A stretch of 64,000 nucleotides of DNA from Hepsetus odoe (GCA_017165825.1 CM029372.1:27159166-27223165), one strand, 5' to 3'. Positions 13,672 through 25,861 are shown, numbered from the stretch's first letter. Program-made: numbers and translations. Notes: a model not told the origin generated them from the sequence alone.

Positions 13672-16600
13672 GTAAAGTAGTTTTGATTCTCGTTTTGGAG
13701 ACATGCACCGTAAGCGATGAAGCAAAACAACGTTTTCATATGATCTAGCGTTTAGGACTCCTGGTTTTCACCCAGGCGGCCTGGGTTCGACTCCCAGAAT
13801 GGGAAGTGTTCCTTTTTGCCAGGGTGGTGGTGGTCTAGTGGTAGGGTACTTGCCTGTGGCTCAAGAGGTCTCAGGTTAGAATCCCACCTCTAGCACTACC
13901 ACCACTGGGTCCCTGAGCAAGACCCTTAACCCTGAGTGTCTCCAGGGGGGACTGTCCCTGTAATTAGGACATGGAAGTTGCTCTGGATAAGTTGTTTCCC
14001 ATCCTGGTATTGGAAAATGCCACATCGAACGAAGAGCCAAGTTTAAATTCATGTTGGGTCGAAAACTAGAAGCAAAATTTAGTATTCATGGTCTCGGTGG
14101 ATCGACCACATCTGGGGGGGAAAGTGAAGAATTGTTTACGTTTGTATCGATGCTGTTCTTTCAGTTATTTGAAAACGTGCTGAATTTCCGCTTGCGTGTT
14201 TCTGATTTTCTTTCTTTCTTTCCTTTTTTCTCTCCCTAGGAGAATTGATGTGTCTCCCAGTGCTTTTAAGAAGCACCCTCGTCTGTTTGAGGATATGGAA
14301 GAGAGCGAGTATAAGGTGACAGAGCGTTTTCAAATCCAAAATACCAGCCCAAATGTGTGCCAGCTGAAACAGCAGTGTGCTTTTTCCCCCCACATTTAAA
14401 GGAGGTGCATAAATCTAATACACGAGAACCAGAGTACCTTTTTGTATTACTGAGCATTACGCCCTCCCCCTCCAGCTTTTGTGATATGATTAATCGGTGG
14501 TTCATACATGCCCAAACAAAAGGCTAATCAAAATGGAAGTGACTATTGATCCTGTTGTCCAAGCCTTTCAGTGGACCTCTAAGCAAATGGCATAGTAAGT
14601 ATTTCTTCTTGAAAATGCATTTTGAAAAGTGAGACTCTACTAATCACCTTGGGGAAAGCATGGAGCATGCTGCTTTCCCATGAAATCTGTGCAGTTTTCT
14701 CATGAAGTCTCACTTTTTTGATTTTGTTTTACCTGACACCTTTTTTTTCAGTGGGCGATCTGCAGTGTCCTCATGCTGTGTACATTGTTTGGCACCTTCT
14801 AGAACTTACAAAAAAGCATGTATTTGTAGCATTTACAGAGACGCGGAACCAAAGGGTGGATTTCCGTTTGAAGCCGGAGATCCAGCTAATTCAGATCTTC
14901 GTCACAAAATCGCAAACATCTGATTTAGGTTTTAGTTTTGCGAAGGGTCTCTGTTTTCATGTTTGAGTGAGATTTGAAATGTCGTCCTTCTTCTGAGTCA
15001 CCACTAGATGGAGAACTGCAGCAGGATTTTGGTCACAAGGTGCTTCAGTCTCCCGGTCACTGTTTTTAAACTTCTGTGCTTTTGTCTCAACTGCAGTTAA
15101 ACCCAGAATGGGCTTTCTGGTCACAATGTAAGGTTCGCTCTCTAGAGCACAGTTTCCTAGACATGCATGAAGCCTGGTTTTTGGGTCAGTGGTTAATGAC
15201 CATTTTAAAATCCGTTTCCAGGCCTAATCTGGGTCTGAGAAACTAGCCCGAGGAGCTTCAGCGAAGATCACGTGAAATGCTTTATTTTGTATCTCGCAGC
15301 CGTGTTGAAAACACAGGGCTGAGTTCTTCCATCAGAAATAATCCTCTTCTAAAACCCAATTTAGTTTGAGACTGAAGACGTCATCTTTGTCTGGAAGCCC
15401 AGTTCTTTTGTGTTTTGGTTTTGCCTTCAGGGTTCCTAAATGCTGGGTTTTCATTCGAACTGGAACTTTACTGCCTATTAATGTTCTCTAGGGTTTCACA
15501 CTTCTTCCTGAGTGTCTTCTCTGCTTGTGAACGTTGCGTTTATGTGTATTAATCCTGAAATGCATCGCTGTGTCTCCACAGGACTATGGTAAAAAATATG
15601 AAGGAGATTCAATGGACCTGCGTTTGGATATTGAGCGACGTAAAAAATACCCCAAACGTGAGGGGGGCAGAGGCTCAGCTGGCTCACGTACCCCCAGCCG
15701 CGAACTGTCTCCCGACAAACCCTCCAAACACAAGAAGTCCAAGTAAGTCCCGCGTGAACCTGCGTTAGATGATGATATTCTAAAGAAATCGACTCATCAG
15801 CTAGTTTTTGATTTTTTTTTTTTATTTATAAATATGAATAATTTTTAAATTTAAAACTTTGCTTTCACTTGTCTAGTTGATAGATGGTCTCAGTGTTTTT
15901 GGCACGAGTGATCATAAACAACAAACTCAAGATGGTTAAAATCAGTCACAGCTCTTCTGGAAGTCACATTTGATAGTCCTGTACAGCGATGGTCTTGATC
16001 ACTGCTGCCTCAAAAAATTCAGTTTTCTGCGTTTTAAAACCAGTATGTCTTTTAGCTCAATGTATCAAATCTGTATGCGAGAGCAGTGTGAATAAAGCGT
16101 TGATAAATCTATGATGACTGAGGAAGATGATAGAAATCAAAAGTTCACATCCAGAAAGAAGAGTTTACATTAAGTTTGATGAGAACAAAATCAGTCATTA
16201 CTGCGTAGAAAGCGAGCCCTCGGGAAAACCGGTGACTCCAACAGTCCGAATTTGAGGGTGGGTGAAAATGATTAGATCAGATCATCGCTCCTGCCCTCGG
16301 TGACCGTGCTGCCACGCTTTATCTCTTATTTTAGGAAAAGCAAGAAGAAGCGCGAGAGGTCTCCTTCCTCCTCCTCCTCTTCATCTCCCTCTCCACATCC
16401 CTACCGTCCCAGGGAGTACCACGGGGAGGAAGCTGAGCATGTGGAGAAAGGGGGGTTCGATAAGTCCCGTTTAGGACCCCGAGAGTACCAGGGGCCCATG
16501 GACCGTGGGCCCCGGGACTATGAGGGGGGCCACTTGGAGAGGGGTTATGAGAGAGGAAGAGGGGGGTATGACCGCGGAGGATACGACAGGGCAGGATACG

Positions 16601-19034
16601 ACCGAGGACGCGGGGGATACGACCGGGGATTTGTAAGTGCAACGTTTTCAGTTTTCACAGCTTTGATTGAAGGGTGTGCATCTCACCAAAACCCGCAGTA
16701 ATCATATTCATTTTTTGGACTTAACGTTCACTTGACCTTCAGAACAGTCTGAATAGTTTTCACACTGCTGAGTGCTAGATAGTTTGTTTTTGGGCTCTAG
16801 TTCTAAAGAGTACTATGTGGTTTGGTGGAAGTCCAGTTTCATATTTATTTTTTCCCTCAATATATCTACTTTTTGTAATGACTGCGACGAAGATCCAGTT
16901 GTTTAGAGAGGGTTTGATGTTCAGTAGTTCACTGTAGAGACTCGGATTCCTTTACAGTGGTGGTGAATGAAACCAGACGCCTTCAGCGCCAATAAAGGCA
17001 TTTTATTACCTCTTAAAACCACCAGTCAACCTGCGTACCTCTACCGAGAGTTTATCTTGGATTTTGTTGATCAAAAATGGTGGGAGATGTGAGTAAATGA
17101 AGTTTTCTTGTTGTTTTTTCTACTTACCCTTACAACATGCTGCTAGAGCTTCTCTAAAATGCATGTTTTAAAAAAAATAAATATTAAAAAAATGTTAACT
17201 GTGAGGAAGATTTTAGAGGCTCCGAAGAGGTTAAGCAGCTTCTCTCAGGATCACCTACGTGAACTTTTTAAAGCTTTTTAGGACTAAGCATTTTGCACCA
17301 AAATGAATGAAAGTGACTGTTTACAACTAAATCGTTTAATTCTGGAGAAACTTTGGAAAAATTCTGCTTCTAAAAAAGCTCTGTAGGTTGGTCACTTCCC
17401 CAGGACTCGATTGGGAGAACCCAAATCTTAACGAAGGTGGTTCAAATAGCAATTGCTGTGTTATGACTGTTTCTGAGACGTAATTAAAACAGTTGCTAAG
17501 TTTGTTGCCGTACGTATCAGCGCCGTAACAGGACTTTCTGATTTACAGCCTAGAATGAGAGGCAGGGGCTGGAACAGAGGAAATTACCCTGGTAACAATA
17601 ACAATGGTAACCCTCCCAGCATGGGTGCCCCTATTCGACCGCAGGATGAGGAGTGGGATCCTGAATATACCCCTAAAAGCAGGAAGTACTTTCAGGTAAC
17701 CATCAGAATATCATCGGCAAAAAGTCTTGCATGATAGCCGCTGGAAGCGAATTACGTTTGCGGTGTTTAGCGGACGCTCTTATCCTGAACGTTCATTTTC
17801 TTTGTATCTGTTCTTTATTCCTTTAACCTAGAATTAAATCAGCGCCTGTTGATCGAGCAGCTGAGTAACACTTAGAACCCCTTTCACCGAGCAAGTAGTT
17901 CACATCTACAAACGCGCCTCAGGAACGAGCGCTTAGGTGCCCAAAACCTAAATGCCTGACAGATGAAAGTGAAGTAAAAGTATGAGTGTAGGAATAGTTA
18001 GTCCCCCAGATCTTCCTTGAAGGTGTCTCCAGACGATGCTCGAAGACAGAAGGGATTTTCAGCAGTTCTGATCACAAGAGGAAGTGCGTTCCAGCACCGA
18101 GGAGAGTCTCGATGGAAGACTTCCTCTTTTGAGGAGAGGAGGTTCAAGGCGAGCAGTGCTGGACGTTCTGAGGATTCCTGCCATGTAGTGTCTTTATGAA
18201 CATCAGTCTCTTCTTTTTCTAGACAACATGGAGCCCTAGACCTGGAGAACCAGACATTTTGTTCCTTATTGGTTAAAGCAGGGGTTCAGCCGTCGTGCCA
18301 GATCTGTTCAGACTCAGTTGCCTTTTTACTCCAAGTTGTTTGGTTCAGTGGAGCAGCAAAGCTGTTGGAGCCAAATGAAGCAGGATGATGTCCTTCTGTC
18401 ATCACACATCAAGATTAAAATGTTTCCCATTTCCCTTCAATCGTGAAGAAACGAGGCCCAGATCACATTTCCGTCGGATTCAGATATTTTAAGTAATATA
18501 AAAAATTTGAGGCTTGATCAGTAGCAGTGGTGGTCTAGTGTTTAGTGAAGGTCTAATCGCGGACCAGCAGGTTGTCCTGCGGTTCCTTTGAGCAAGGTAC
18601 CATCCCCGTCACTGCTCCCCGGGTGCCTGATATGTCTGCCCCCTGCTGGACAGTGCGTGTGGGTTAAATACCGAGGATGTTTGGTTGTAGTTCACTGTGT
18701 GGACAAGTAGTCACTTTCACTTCACTTTCAAAATGCTTTGAAATGAATGAATCCTGTCTGAGCTGAGGGTTAAACTCTCCCGCTCTCTCTGCAGCATGAC
18801 GACCGTGACCGAGAAGGGGAAATGAAGTGGACGGAAGGGCGTGGCCGGGGGCGTGGCCTGTATCCCCGCAGCAGGGGCTCCTTCACTTTGCGCAGAGGCA
18901 GCGGCAGCAGCCCCAAGTGGACCCACGACATGTTCCAGGGAGCCACCGAGGAGGGGGAGCTCCCCGAAGACGGCGCCGAGCACGGCCACAAAGACGAGGA
19001 CAAAGCGCCCGAAAACGAAGCGTCCAAGCCCTGA
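7239..19034 (+). CDS. thrap3: Thyroid hormone receptor-associated protein 3 (Thrap3/TRAP150), complete, 10 coding exons
   Basis: Coding exons: 7239-7369, 10423-11172, 11869-12468, 13000-13175, 13408-13519, 14240-14315, 15582-15742, 16335-16632, 17549-17695, 18795-19034. They sum to 2,691 nt (896 aa plus stop) and every junction has GT-AG ends and matching phase. Thrap3 is a nuclear SR-like protein of the THRAP3/BCLAF1 family that works in pre-mRNA splicing, mRNA export and decay, and transcription with Mediator. Residues 1-52 are an Arg-Ser domain. An Arg/Gly/Tyr stretch and a second RS region follow (to about 175). Acidic and Lys-rich sequence fills about 290-495. The conserved family core is at about 500-620 (RSIFQHIQAAQLRRSPSELF, then SPEIHRRIDVSPSAF), then DLRLDIERRKK, GFDKSRLG, EEWDPEYTPKS, and a C-terminal RGRGRG/SPKW segment. 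Human THRAP3 is about 955 aa. The Asn-rich RGRGWNRGNYPG segment and SPKW end fit THRAP3 better than BCLAF1. Which teleost copy (a or b) is not decidable here. Confidence 0.96.
13734..13805 (+). tRNA. tRNA-Glu(UUC)-like gene, probably a pseudogene
   Basis: This 72-nt segment lies in thrap3 intron 5. The anticodon arm is perfect: stem CCTGG/CCAGG around loop TTTTCAC, anticodon TTC. The T arm pairs (CTGGG-TTCGACT-CCCAG) and carries a B box. The acceptor stem pairs at 6 of 7 positions, three of them G-U wobbles, and the first D-stem pair is A-C. The D loop has lost one of the two conserved G residues. There is no T-rich pol III terminator directly after it, although GTTCCTTTTT follows within 12 bases. 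I read it as a recently retroposed or decaying tRNA-Glu copy rather than a tRNA head of the SINE that follows. Confidence 0.6.
13822..14025 (+). mobile_element. tRNA-derived SINE, family B
   Basis: Family B starts with a tRNA-like head (A box TGGTCTAGTGGTAGG, B box near GGTTAGAATCC). A conserved body follows (CACTACCACCACTGGGTCCC, TGAGCAAGACCCTTAACCCTG) and it ends with a tail of the type CTCTGGATAAG shared with L2-clade LINEs. It lies in thrap3 intron 5, just after the tRNA-Glu-like sequence. Confidence 0.85.
16965..17060 (+). repeat. Fragment of the AACCAGACG-type palindromic repeat
   Basis: It contains GTGGTGGTGAATGAAACCAG and nearby sequence shared with copies near 21190, 21380, 40860, 41090 and 51930. 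The fuller copies carry this arm in both orientations, which suggests a small palindromic transposon (MITE). Confidence 0.55.
18524..18725 (+). mobile_element. tRNA-derived SINE, family A (with CTCF-like motif)
   Basis: Family A has the head GCAGTGGTGGTCTAGTG, the body GAGCAAGGTACC...CCCCGTCACTGCTCCCCGGG, and the end AGTCACTTTCACTT. This copy, in thrap3 intron 9, carries TGCCCCCTGCTGG, the reverse complement of a good CTCF core. Confidence 0.85.
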
Positions 19035-20335
19035 ACCGTCCCGCCGGCCCCCGTCTCATACCCTCATACCGGCCTCTCTCTCTGGGTTTGTTTTGGTTTG
19101 TGTTTTTTTTCTTTTCTTTAGTTGTCACTGCAGTCGTTCCCAGAAACACAGGTGTCGCGGTGAACTGGAATGTAAAATAGTTTTCGTTGCGTTTGTTTTC
19201 GGCCTAACGCGTTGAGCCACTGTGAGGTTTATTTTAAACTCTTACATTTAGAACAATGCTACTTTTTTTTTTTTTTTTTTTTTGTATGTTGACTTCAGTG
19301 ATTATAAAGTTGATGTGTCTCCGGTTTCCTTTTTTTGTTTTGTTTTTTATTATACAATTTCTTTGCTTCACATGCGCCATCTTTACTTTCTGTTTTAAAA
19401 AGTGCAATGTAGAAACGCACTTGTGCCTTAGTGCTGGGAACTGCAGTTAGGACTCTCTCGCTCTCTCTTTCTGGCTCTCTCGCGCGCTCTCTCTCTCGCT
19501 CTTTATAAATATCTCTACCCCTCCAGTCTCTTTAGATGTGTGTAGGTTAATGAGCCTTTGGATTAGAGGTGCAGGTGTAATAAACAATTTTTTTTTTTTT
19601 TTTTTTTTTTCCTTTTTCTTTTTTTTTTTTTTTTTTTTTCTCCCCCCTCCTCCCCCCCTCGTGGTGTGGCATCTAGATTTCGGCCTGTAGCACCTTTCCC
19701 CTCTGGGCTAATCCGCCGTGTACCGGGCTCGTCTGCAAGAGTTTATGGGTCATGAATAAATTAATAAATGTTAGTCATCCTTCAGAATCTGTTCTGCTTT
19801 ATGGCTGTAACGAATGAGACAATTGTAACGCTTATACACTTTTTAATGTTAAGAATTGTTATGTAATCCCCCCCTGAGTGCAACTTTTTTCTTTTTTTTT
19901 GTACTATTTGATTGTCAGTGTGGTAAATTTGTGCCTCTGTCAGTTTTGGTTTTAAGTCTAGAGGGTTAAATGGGCAAAAAACGAGGGAAGTTGGTCTTAT
20001 TGTGGCCTTTTGTTTGCTAACGAAGCGGCCTGAGTGATCCTCGTTTACCTTCTACATTTTAAACGGAAATGCGGAGCTTTTTAGCGGCTGTCGAAATCCA
20101 GCACCAAAAGGCTTTTTACATGGACTGGACACAGAAAGGTCCCTCCTGAGACGGTGGACGCAAGGAAAGGACGACGCGCGTTTAAAAGATGTTCATTGCT
20201 GCTTTGTAGGCTGTGCTCCCCCTTTTTGTTTCTTGGTTGATTTTGTAACGACACGACTGTAATGCTGTTTTGTTACGATTCGAGCAGTGCTTTAGTTTCC
20301 TTCTGTTTCAATAAAACCCTTTCCTTGGTTTATTT
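19035..20335 (+). other. thrap3: thrap3 3' untranslated region
   Basis: The region from the stop codon to the canonical poly(A) signal is T-rich, with three long poly-T runs (about 19262, 19589, 19620) and a short CT microsatellite (about 19457-19502). An earlier AATAAA lies at 19579-19584, so shorter 3' ends are possible. Confidence 0.7.
20310..20315 (+). terminator. thrap3: Poly(A) signal AATAAA of thrap3
   Basis: The hexamer is followed within 40 bases by a GT-rich element (ACGTGTTTGTTTGTGAGCG). It is the last strong signal before the convergent eva1b gene. A second candidate is at 19579-19584. Confidence 0.7.
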
Positions 20336-20879
20336 AAAGAGACGTGTTTGTTTGTGAGCGCTTATCGAGGTTGGGGAGAAGCCGTAGCCCCGCTGGAGGC
20401 CTGCAGCTGGGAACCATTAAGAGGCTGGATGTCATGGGAACGGGTCATGTTTAATCGCAGCACTTAACGCAGATCGGCGGCGTCCGCAGTTACGCGCCGA
20501 AGTGCGACAGCTGAACAAATGCTCTCCGAAGGCCCTCGTGCTCCTCTAACCTTCGTCTGCTGACTAAATAAAGTGTGCCGTTACTACGAGTCAGCAGTTT
20601 GGAGAATTCCACCAGTTTGATCAGATTTCTGAGGCGCTCGGTTAGAAAAGTCCTTTTGCGTCAGTTCGTTCTAGTGGTGGAGAACAGAAGCAGTGGTCCT
20701 TAACTCTGCCTCTCCCACCGAGTCTACATGGCTTTAGGGTCTTGATGTCGAACTAAATGTGTGGCTTTAATGTTCAGCTGAAAAAAATCCCCCTAAAGTC
20801 TCTTTCCTGTCCCCTGGGACGTGGAAAAAGCAGCCACAGGAAGAGAAGGCCTGAGAAATGAGGGGTGACAGACAGCGGC

Positions 20880-20885
20880 TTTATT
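20880..20885 (-). terminator. eva1b: Candidate poly(A) signal of eva1b
   Basis: TTTATT on the + strand is AATAAA on the - strand, about 735 bases beyond the eva1b stop. A second candidate is at 21007-21012. The two genes converge, with about 550-670 bases between their signals. Confidence 0.4.
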
Positions 20886-21179
20886 TTTCTTCTGGAAATG
20901 GTTTTTTAGGGGCCACGAAACATTTGTTTGGAAGGTTATGAATTTAGAAAGCCCTACTCGGAGTGCAGCGGCTTTTTGGCACACGTTGCTTTAGTACAAA
21001 AACATTTTTATTTTTAAGTCTTAAAAAAAAAAAAATTATAACAGTTGCGTGCATTCGTATACAGGCGCTCCAAGAATAAAGAGCATAAACTTCAACTTTT
21101 TTTTAAGTATAAAAAGCTTGAGCTTTGTGTTAAATTCCTGTATAATAAATGGACTCTCAGCTTTCAGAAATGCTTTCCT

Positions 21180-21500
21180 TTAAAGTCACAGTTCACAGTG
21201 GTGGCGAATGGAACCAGACGTCTGAAGCTCCATCAGAAACGCGTAAGCCTGAGGCTTTGAGAAGATGTCGTTCTAAAACTAAACCCAGTCATGGTGCAGG
21301 GATACTACACAGGTGAAATAGTTCCCAGATGAGAGTTCTATCTTCCCATGAACACGGTGAGACACACGGAGCTTCGCTGGTGGGTTTGGAGAAACGTCTG
21401 GTTCCATTCACCCCCACTTTAAAGAAGTCAGAACCAAACCAACTCCGGATGATCCACATCTCCGCCACTGAACTTTGGTGGAACTTTTTAAAAAATGGCT
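21180..21500. repeat. Palindromic interspersed repeat (MITE-like)
   Basis: A left arm with GTGGTGGCGAATGGAACCAG (21199) and a right arm with CGTCTGGTTCCATTCACCCC (21394) are inverted copies of each other. The same arms occur near 40860 and 41095, 51930 and 16965. The element lies just downstream of the eva1b stop codon and probably within its 3' UTR. Confidence 0.6.
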
Positions 21501-21619
21501 GGAGCACGAAGTCACATGGTTCACTTTCTTCTAGCAGGTGCGGGAGGTTCTCCTTGGCCTGTGATTTCAGGCTGAGGGAGAAGGTCTGAACTGGCTTTGA
21601 GCAGGAGTCACTCCTGCCC

Positions 21620-24600
21620 CTAGCGGTAGTGGACCCGTCCCAGCGTTCCCGTCCCTGTGACTAAAATATCGGGCTGCCCGTTCCTCCAGATCTCCCGGAC
21701 GATCCTCTCCCTCTCCTCCAGTCGCCGAGCTCTCTCCAGCTCATCCGCCGAGGTGAAGACGTTGACGTCCCCCAGGGTGCCGTTGGACTGGCTGTGGTCG
21801 CTCATGGGTGCCGCGGTCACCTTTGGCACCTCTGCATCCTCACCTTCCCCTCCTTCCACGTCCTCGTCGTCGTCTTCATCTACTGGAGGATAAGAGGACA
21901 TGCTTGTCAGGATCGTGAATAAGGATAAATCATAAGATTAGCTCACTGTAAATATGCAATATTGTGTCTGTTGACCGTCCCTACCTTCGTCCTCGTCTTC
22001 CTCCCTGGTCTCTTTGAGGCGATTCCGGTCAGGGGACGAGGGCTTCTTCGCGGCCGGGCGTGGTCTGCAGGTGATGCCCAGGATAAGGAGCACCAGAGCC
22101 AGCAGCAGGCCGAAACACACGCCGAGCATGAAGAAGAGCGCGAAACTCTCCATGTTGTCTGCGTCCGAAGAAAAGACCATCTTTATCAGTATTTTTTAAC
22201 CTATCTCTCCATCGCTGAGGACGTCCAGCACGGGAACCACTTTTCATCTTACAGTCATGAGATCAAGGTAGCATTTATTAGCATTAGCATTGACCATCCA
22301 TCACCACCAGCACGTCCAGTCCAGGATTTAGCTCATATTTACCCAAACTTTTGGCCAAATTCATTGTTTTAAAAAATAAGGTATAGGGCGGGAATGTTTT
22401 TCTTAACAACTCTTTCTGCTGCTGTGCCTTTAAGACTGACATATGGTAATGACCTCTGTTCTGATTGGTTGCCCTGCCTGAAACTTTCCTTATAACTTCA
22501 GCATGAAAGGGCGGGGCTACGCTGGTGAATTGGTGGCTACAGTAACTCGATAGCGGTTCAGTTTCCATGTATGGACACGAGGTGGGGCCTTTAAACTCCT
22601 CAGATGTCAGATTTTTTCATTTCCGAAACTGAGGACAGTCTTTTTTTGTCCTACGTGACAAAACAATTTGTCCTTGAAAGGAACCCTTAGCGGTCCAGGA
22701 AAACAAACACAATCGAAGCCAGCAGGCCGGGTTCAGACCGAGTGTTCGGATAAAACAACAGCCGACGAGCCAAATCAGCCGCCGCGGACGAGTGAGAGCA
22801 GAAGAGCTTTTCAACAATCGTAGAAAGACAGATTTTCTGGGGTTCTTCTGATCACTGACGGATCCTGTGGTGCTGAGACCCCTGTGTTTGGAGCAGCGCT
22901 GCACCCTGTGATTTCCATGTGCAAAAGTGTGAAGCCAAAGCAAACAGAGCACTTAAGTCCTTGGAATGAGCAGTTCTTCTGCTCCTGAGCTCTGGAAAAA
23001 GAGGTCTTTTCTTTGGTTTCCAGGCTGGTAGTGAGACCAGCTAGGAGTTGGAGACGGTGGTGCTGGAGGTGTCAGAGCTAAAGATGCTGAGATTTTCCTT
23101 GGAAGGATGAGGATGGACAGGATTAGGAACGAATGCGTTAGAGCGACAGCTCAGGTTGGACGATTTGAAGACAGTTTGTTGGTTTGGACGTGTCCAGAGC
23201 AGAGACGAGGAGTATCAGGAGAAGGATGTTGAGGATGGAGCTTCAGAGAAAGAGGAAGGAGGAGGTTTGTGGACGTGGGGAGAGAGGGCATGCAGGTGTG
23301 AAAGAAGAAGATGCAGAGGACCGGAAGAAATGGAGTCCTGCTCGGTGAAACTGTCCATCAGTTAAGGAAAGATTGCATAACAGGAAGGTCGTAGGTTTGA
23401 GTCCCGGGTCAGTAGATTACCCTGGATTGTCTCCTTTTTTAAAAACCTTTTAGGATGCTAAAATTCATGTCCTGTAGACCTTGCTGCTGGGACACGCTGC
23501 TGTGGACGAGTGTCAGTAACTGTCTTCTGTGCTCAGCGCCGCGTGTATAGCTCTAGTTGTTCATCTTCAGCTCTGTTCTGACGTAAGAGAGAGGGAACGA
23601 GGAGAGAAACGAAAGCAAAGAAGAGAGCAAGAGGAGAAAGCTGCACTCTCAAGAGGACACGCCCAGAACAGCCTAATGCTTCGCATTAAGTGTGTCGGCC
23701 CAAGTTCTTCTGCTGAAGCAGGACATCCATCAGTTGGATTAAGTTGGTGCAACGCTGGCAATGTCCCAGGCCGACGTCAGGGTTCACTAACCTCTAATAC
23801 TTAGTCCTGCAGCGTCTGGGGTTCAACAACACACTCTTATCTTGTACTTAAAGAGGAAGCCTCAGCACATGACGAAGCGAAAGGTCATCATTTAAGAGTC
23901 ACCTTGACCGAGCGGTTGACCAGTAAACCTGACGCCACTCCATTTATCATGAAGAGCGTTCATCAGCAGACCAGGCTGGGCCTCTAGAGCATGTCATAAG
24001 GGTGGTGGTGGTCTAGGACACTTGCCTACAGCCCTACAGACCAAGAGGTCTCAGGTTCGAATCCTACCTCCAGCACTACCACCACTGGGTTCCAGAGTAA
24101 GACCCTGAACCCTGAGTCGCTCCAGGGCGGACTGTCCCTGTAAGCAGGACATGTAAGTGTTCTCTGTTCAGGCAGAGATGATTACTGAACCCACTGTCCC
24201 GGGACGGCACAGTAGCTGATACCAGGCCCGTTAAGATTTTAAAGCTGCTCCCCAGATATGCTCACTTCAGTGAACGGAGTTTGTCTTTATACAATCACAG
24301 GACCAAAACATTTTCTGGGAAAAAAAGTCAAAATGTCTAAAATGGTTTTTTTTTTGTTTTTTTTTTTAATTTTTTATTTTTCATTTATTTTCACCATTAA
24401 AGGCATCCTTGATCCATTTTTAGGAAACAAAAACTCATTCTTTTAACAAATGCTGATTTTTTTTTCTTTATATCGATCTTTATGTTTCAAAAAACAATAA
24501 ATATTGCATTCTATAAATAAATGATCAATTAATTTATCATAAATAAATTCAAATAAATTAATCAATAATATAACACATACATTCGAACAGATTGGACATG

Positions 24601-25338
24601 TATTTAATACCATTTAAATATAAATTTGTGCGTTTTTTTTTTTGGCCTGAGCAGCCTATCCAGCGTTGATCGACATCGACATACTTCAAAGACAAAGTAT
24701 ATTTTTATGTATCGATATTGGATGTGCCCTAAAGTGGACAACAGAGCCATATTAGATCTCTTTGAAGCTCCTTCTGCCTCGTGACCTGCATCTAGCTCTT
24801 CAGCAAATGATGTCTGAGACTCCTGTCCTCGGGGAGAGTTCCTCAGAGTGTGAGAAAATTAAAAAAGAATATAAATGGGCTATAACTATAACAATAAGAA
24901 TTTAGAACATATCTAATCATGTGTGTTCTAACTGATACAAGCAGAGCAGCCAATCAGAACAGAGCTCATTTACATATGTCCATATGAAAGGCGCAGGCTG
25001 CTTTGCTTTAGAAGCCAACTCCAGGATGAGTGAGCGTGCTCGTGCTGAAGGAGGAGAGCTGTCAATTGCTTTGCCATTCTGTCCCGTCACAGTAACTCCA
25101 GCGGACAGTCCCGGATAAGAACTAGAGGCGCGTCACTTCACATTGACCTCGATACAAATAAAGGGACTCTCACCGGTGCCGACTCGCCTCCTGATTTCAT
25201 GAGAGAACCTTTACACCGAGTGCCTTTAAAGCAGATGATTTCTGAGTGGTTTCTGGAGTGGGACATGTAGATAAGTAGATATTAACCCCTACCTTTAATA
25301 TGGGCGTAAGCGGCCATGCTGTTGCTCAGCAGCTCCAT
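21620..25338 (-). CDS. eva1b: Protein eva-1 homolog B (Eva1b/Fam176b), complete, 3 coding exons
   Basis: Coding exons on the - strand: 25338-25293, 22158-21985, 21882-21620; 483 nt, 160 aa (human EVA1B is about 165 aa). Phases agree at both junctions. The protein opens with MELLSNSMAAYAHI, which matches the human protein after a short extra N-terminus. One membrane segment follows at about residues 21-45 (SFALFFMLGVCFGLL...). Next come a basic CRPRP stretch and a long Asp/Glu-rich linker (about 60-95). The family signature NVFTSADELERARRLEERER, then REIWRNGQPDI, precedes a GTLGRVHYR end. Eva1 proteins are single-pass membrane proteins; family members are linked to autophagy, apoptosis and axon guidance, but the role of Eva1b is poorly known. 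The frame is open upstream of the chosen Met back to the acceptor at 25408, so an N-terminal extension from an unseen exon is possible. Confidence 0.93.
23030..23345 (+). mobile_element. RTE LINE 3' fragment
   Basis: The sequence resembles the fragment at 2339-2765 (GAGGATGGACAGGATTAGGA, then GGTTTGGACGTGTCCAGAG, then GAAGATGCAGAGGACCGGAA) but has short deletions and frameshifts. Confidence 0.75.
24000..24175 (+). mobile_element. SINE, family B
   Basis: It shares GGTGGTGGTCTAG, the B box GGTTCGAATCC, and CACTACCACCACTGGGT with the other family B copies. The tail is degenerate. Confidence 0.8.
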
Positions 25339-25605
25339 TTTCTGCGTCTGTCTGCCCGCTACGTTCTGTGAGCTTTGGCTTCCATTATTCACTTCGGTCC
25401 TCGGAGCACTAAAGCCAGGAGAGAGGGTGAAAAAACCCTTCATGTATTAGACATGAAATAAGTAGCAAATGTTATTGTGAGTCAGATGTGAAGGCTCAGT
25501 GCACGGCAGGAACATAAATATTGGATATCCGACCCCCAAAGCGCAGGCTGGATCCTTTCAGAACCCGACATCGGTTCCTTCTGTAACTGAAGTGCTCCAT
25601 TCAGC

Positions 25606-25861
25606 GGGCAGCAGTGGCCTAGTGGGTAGGGAGTTGCCCTGCATCGGAAGATTGTGGGTTCGATCCCCTCACAAGTAGGTTGCCCCGAGGTACCCTTGAG
25701 CAAGGTACTGTCCCCGTCACTGCTCCCCGGGCGCTCTCAATAGCTGCCCGCTGCTGCACGGTGTTTGTGTGCATGGGTTAAATGCAGAGGTCCAATTTTG
25801 TTGTGGTTCACGTGTGCTGTGCTGTGACCTCGCAATGACAAGGGTTGTCACTTTCACTTTC
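25606..25861 (+). mobile_element. SINE, family A
   Basis: A nearly full copy: CAGTGGCCTAGTGGGTAGGG, B box GGGTTCGATCC, GAGCAAGGTACTGTCCCCG, and the end TTGTCACTTTCACTTTC. It lies just upstream of eva1b exon 2. Confidence 0.85.

Larger units (their letters stand above)
22200..25292 (-). other. eva1b intron 2: repeats only
   Basis: No coding exon seen. It holds an RTE LINE fragment (about 23030-23345), a family B SINE (24000-24175), an A/T-rich low-complexity zone (24330-24720) and two related repeats sharing GATTGGTTGCCCTG / CAGCCAATCAGAACAGAGCT near 22460 and 24950. Confidence 0.5.

Noticed and set aside
15001..15025. CTCF-like word CCACTAGATGGAG in thrap3 intron 6
   Set aside because: It departs from the core at informative positions and has no supporting context; it is weaker than the sites reported.
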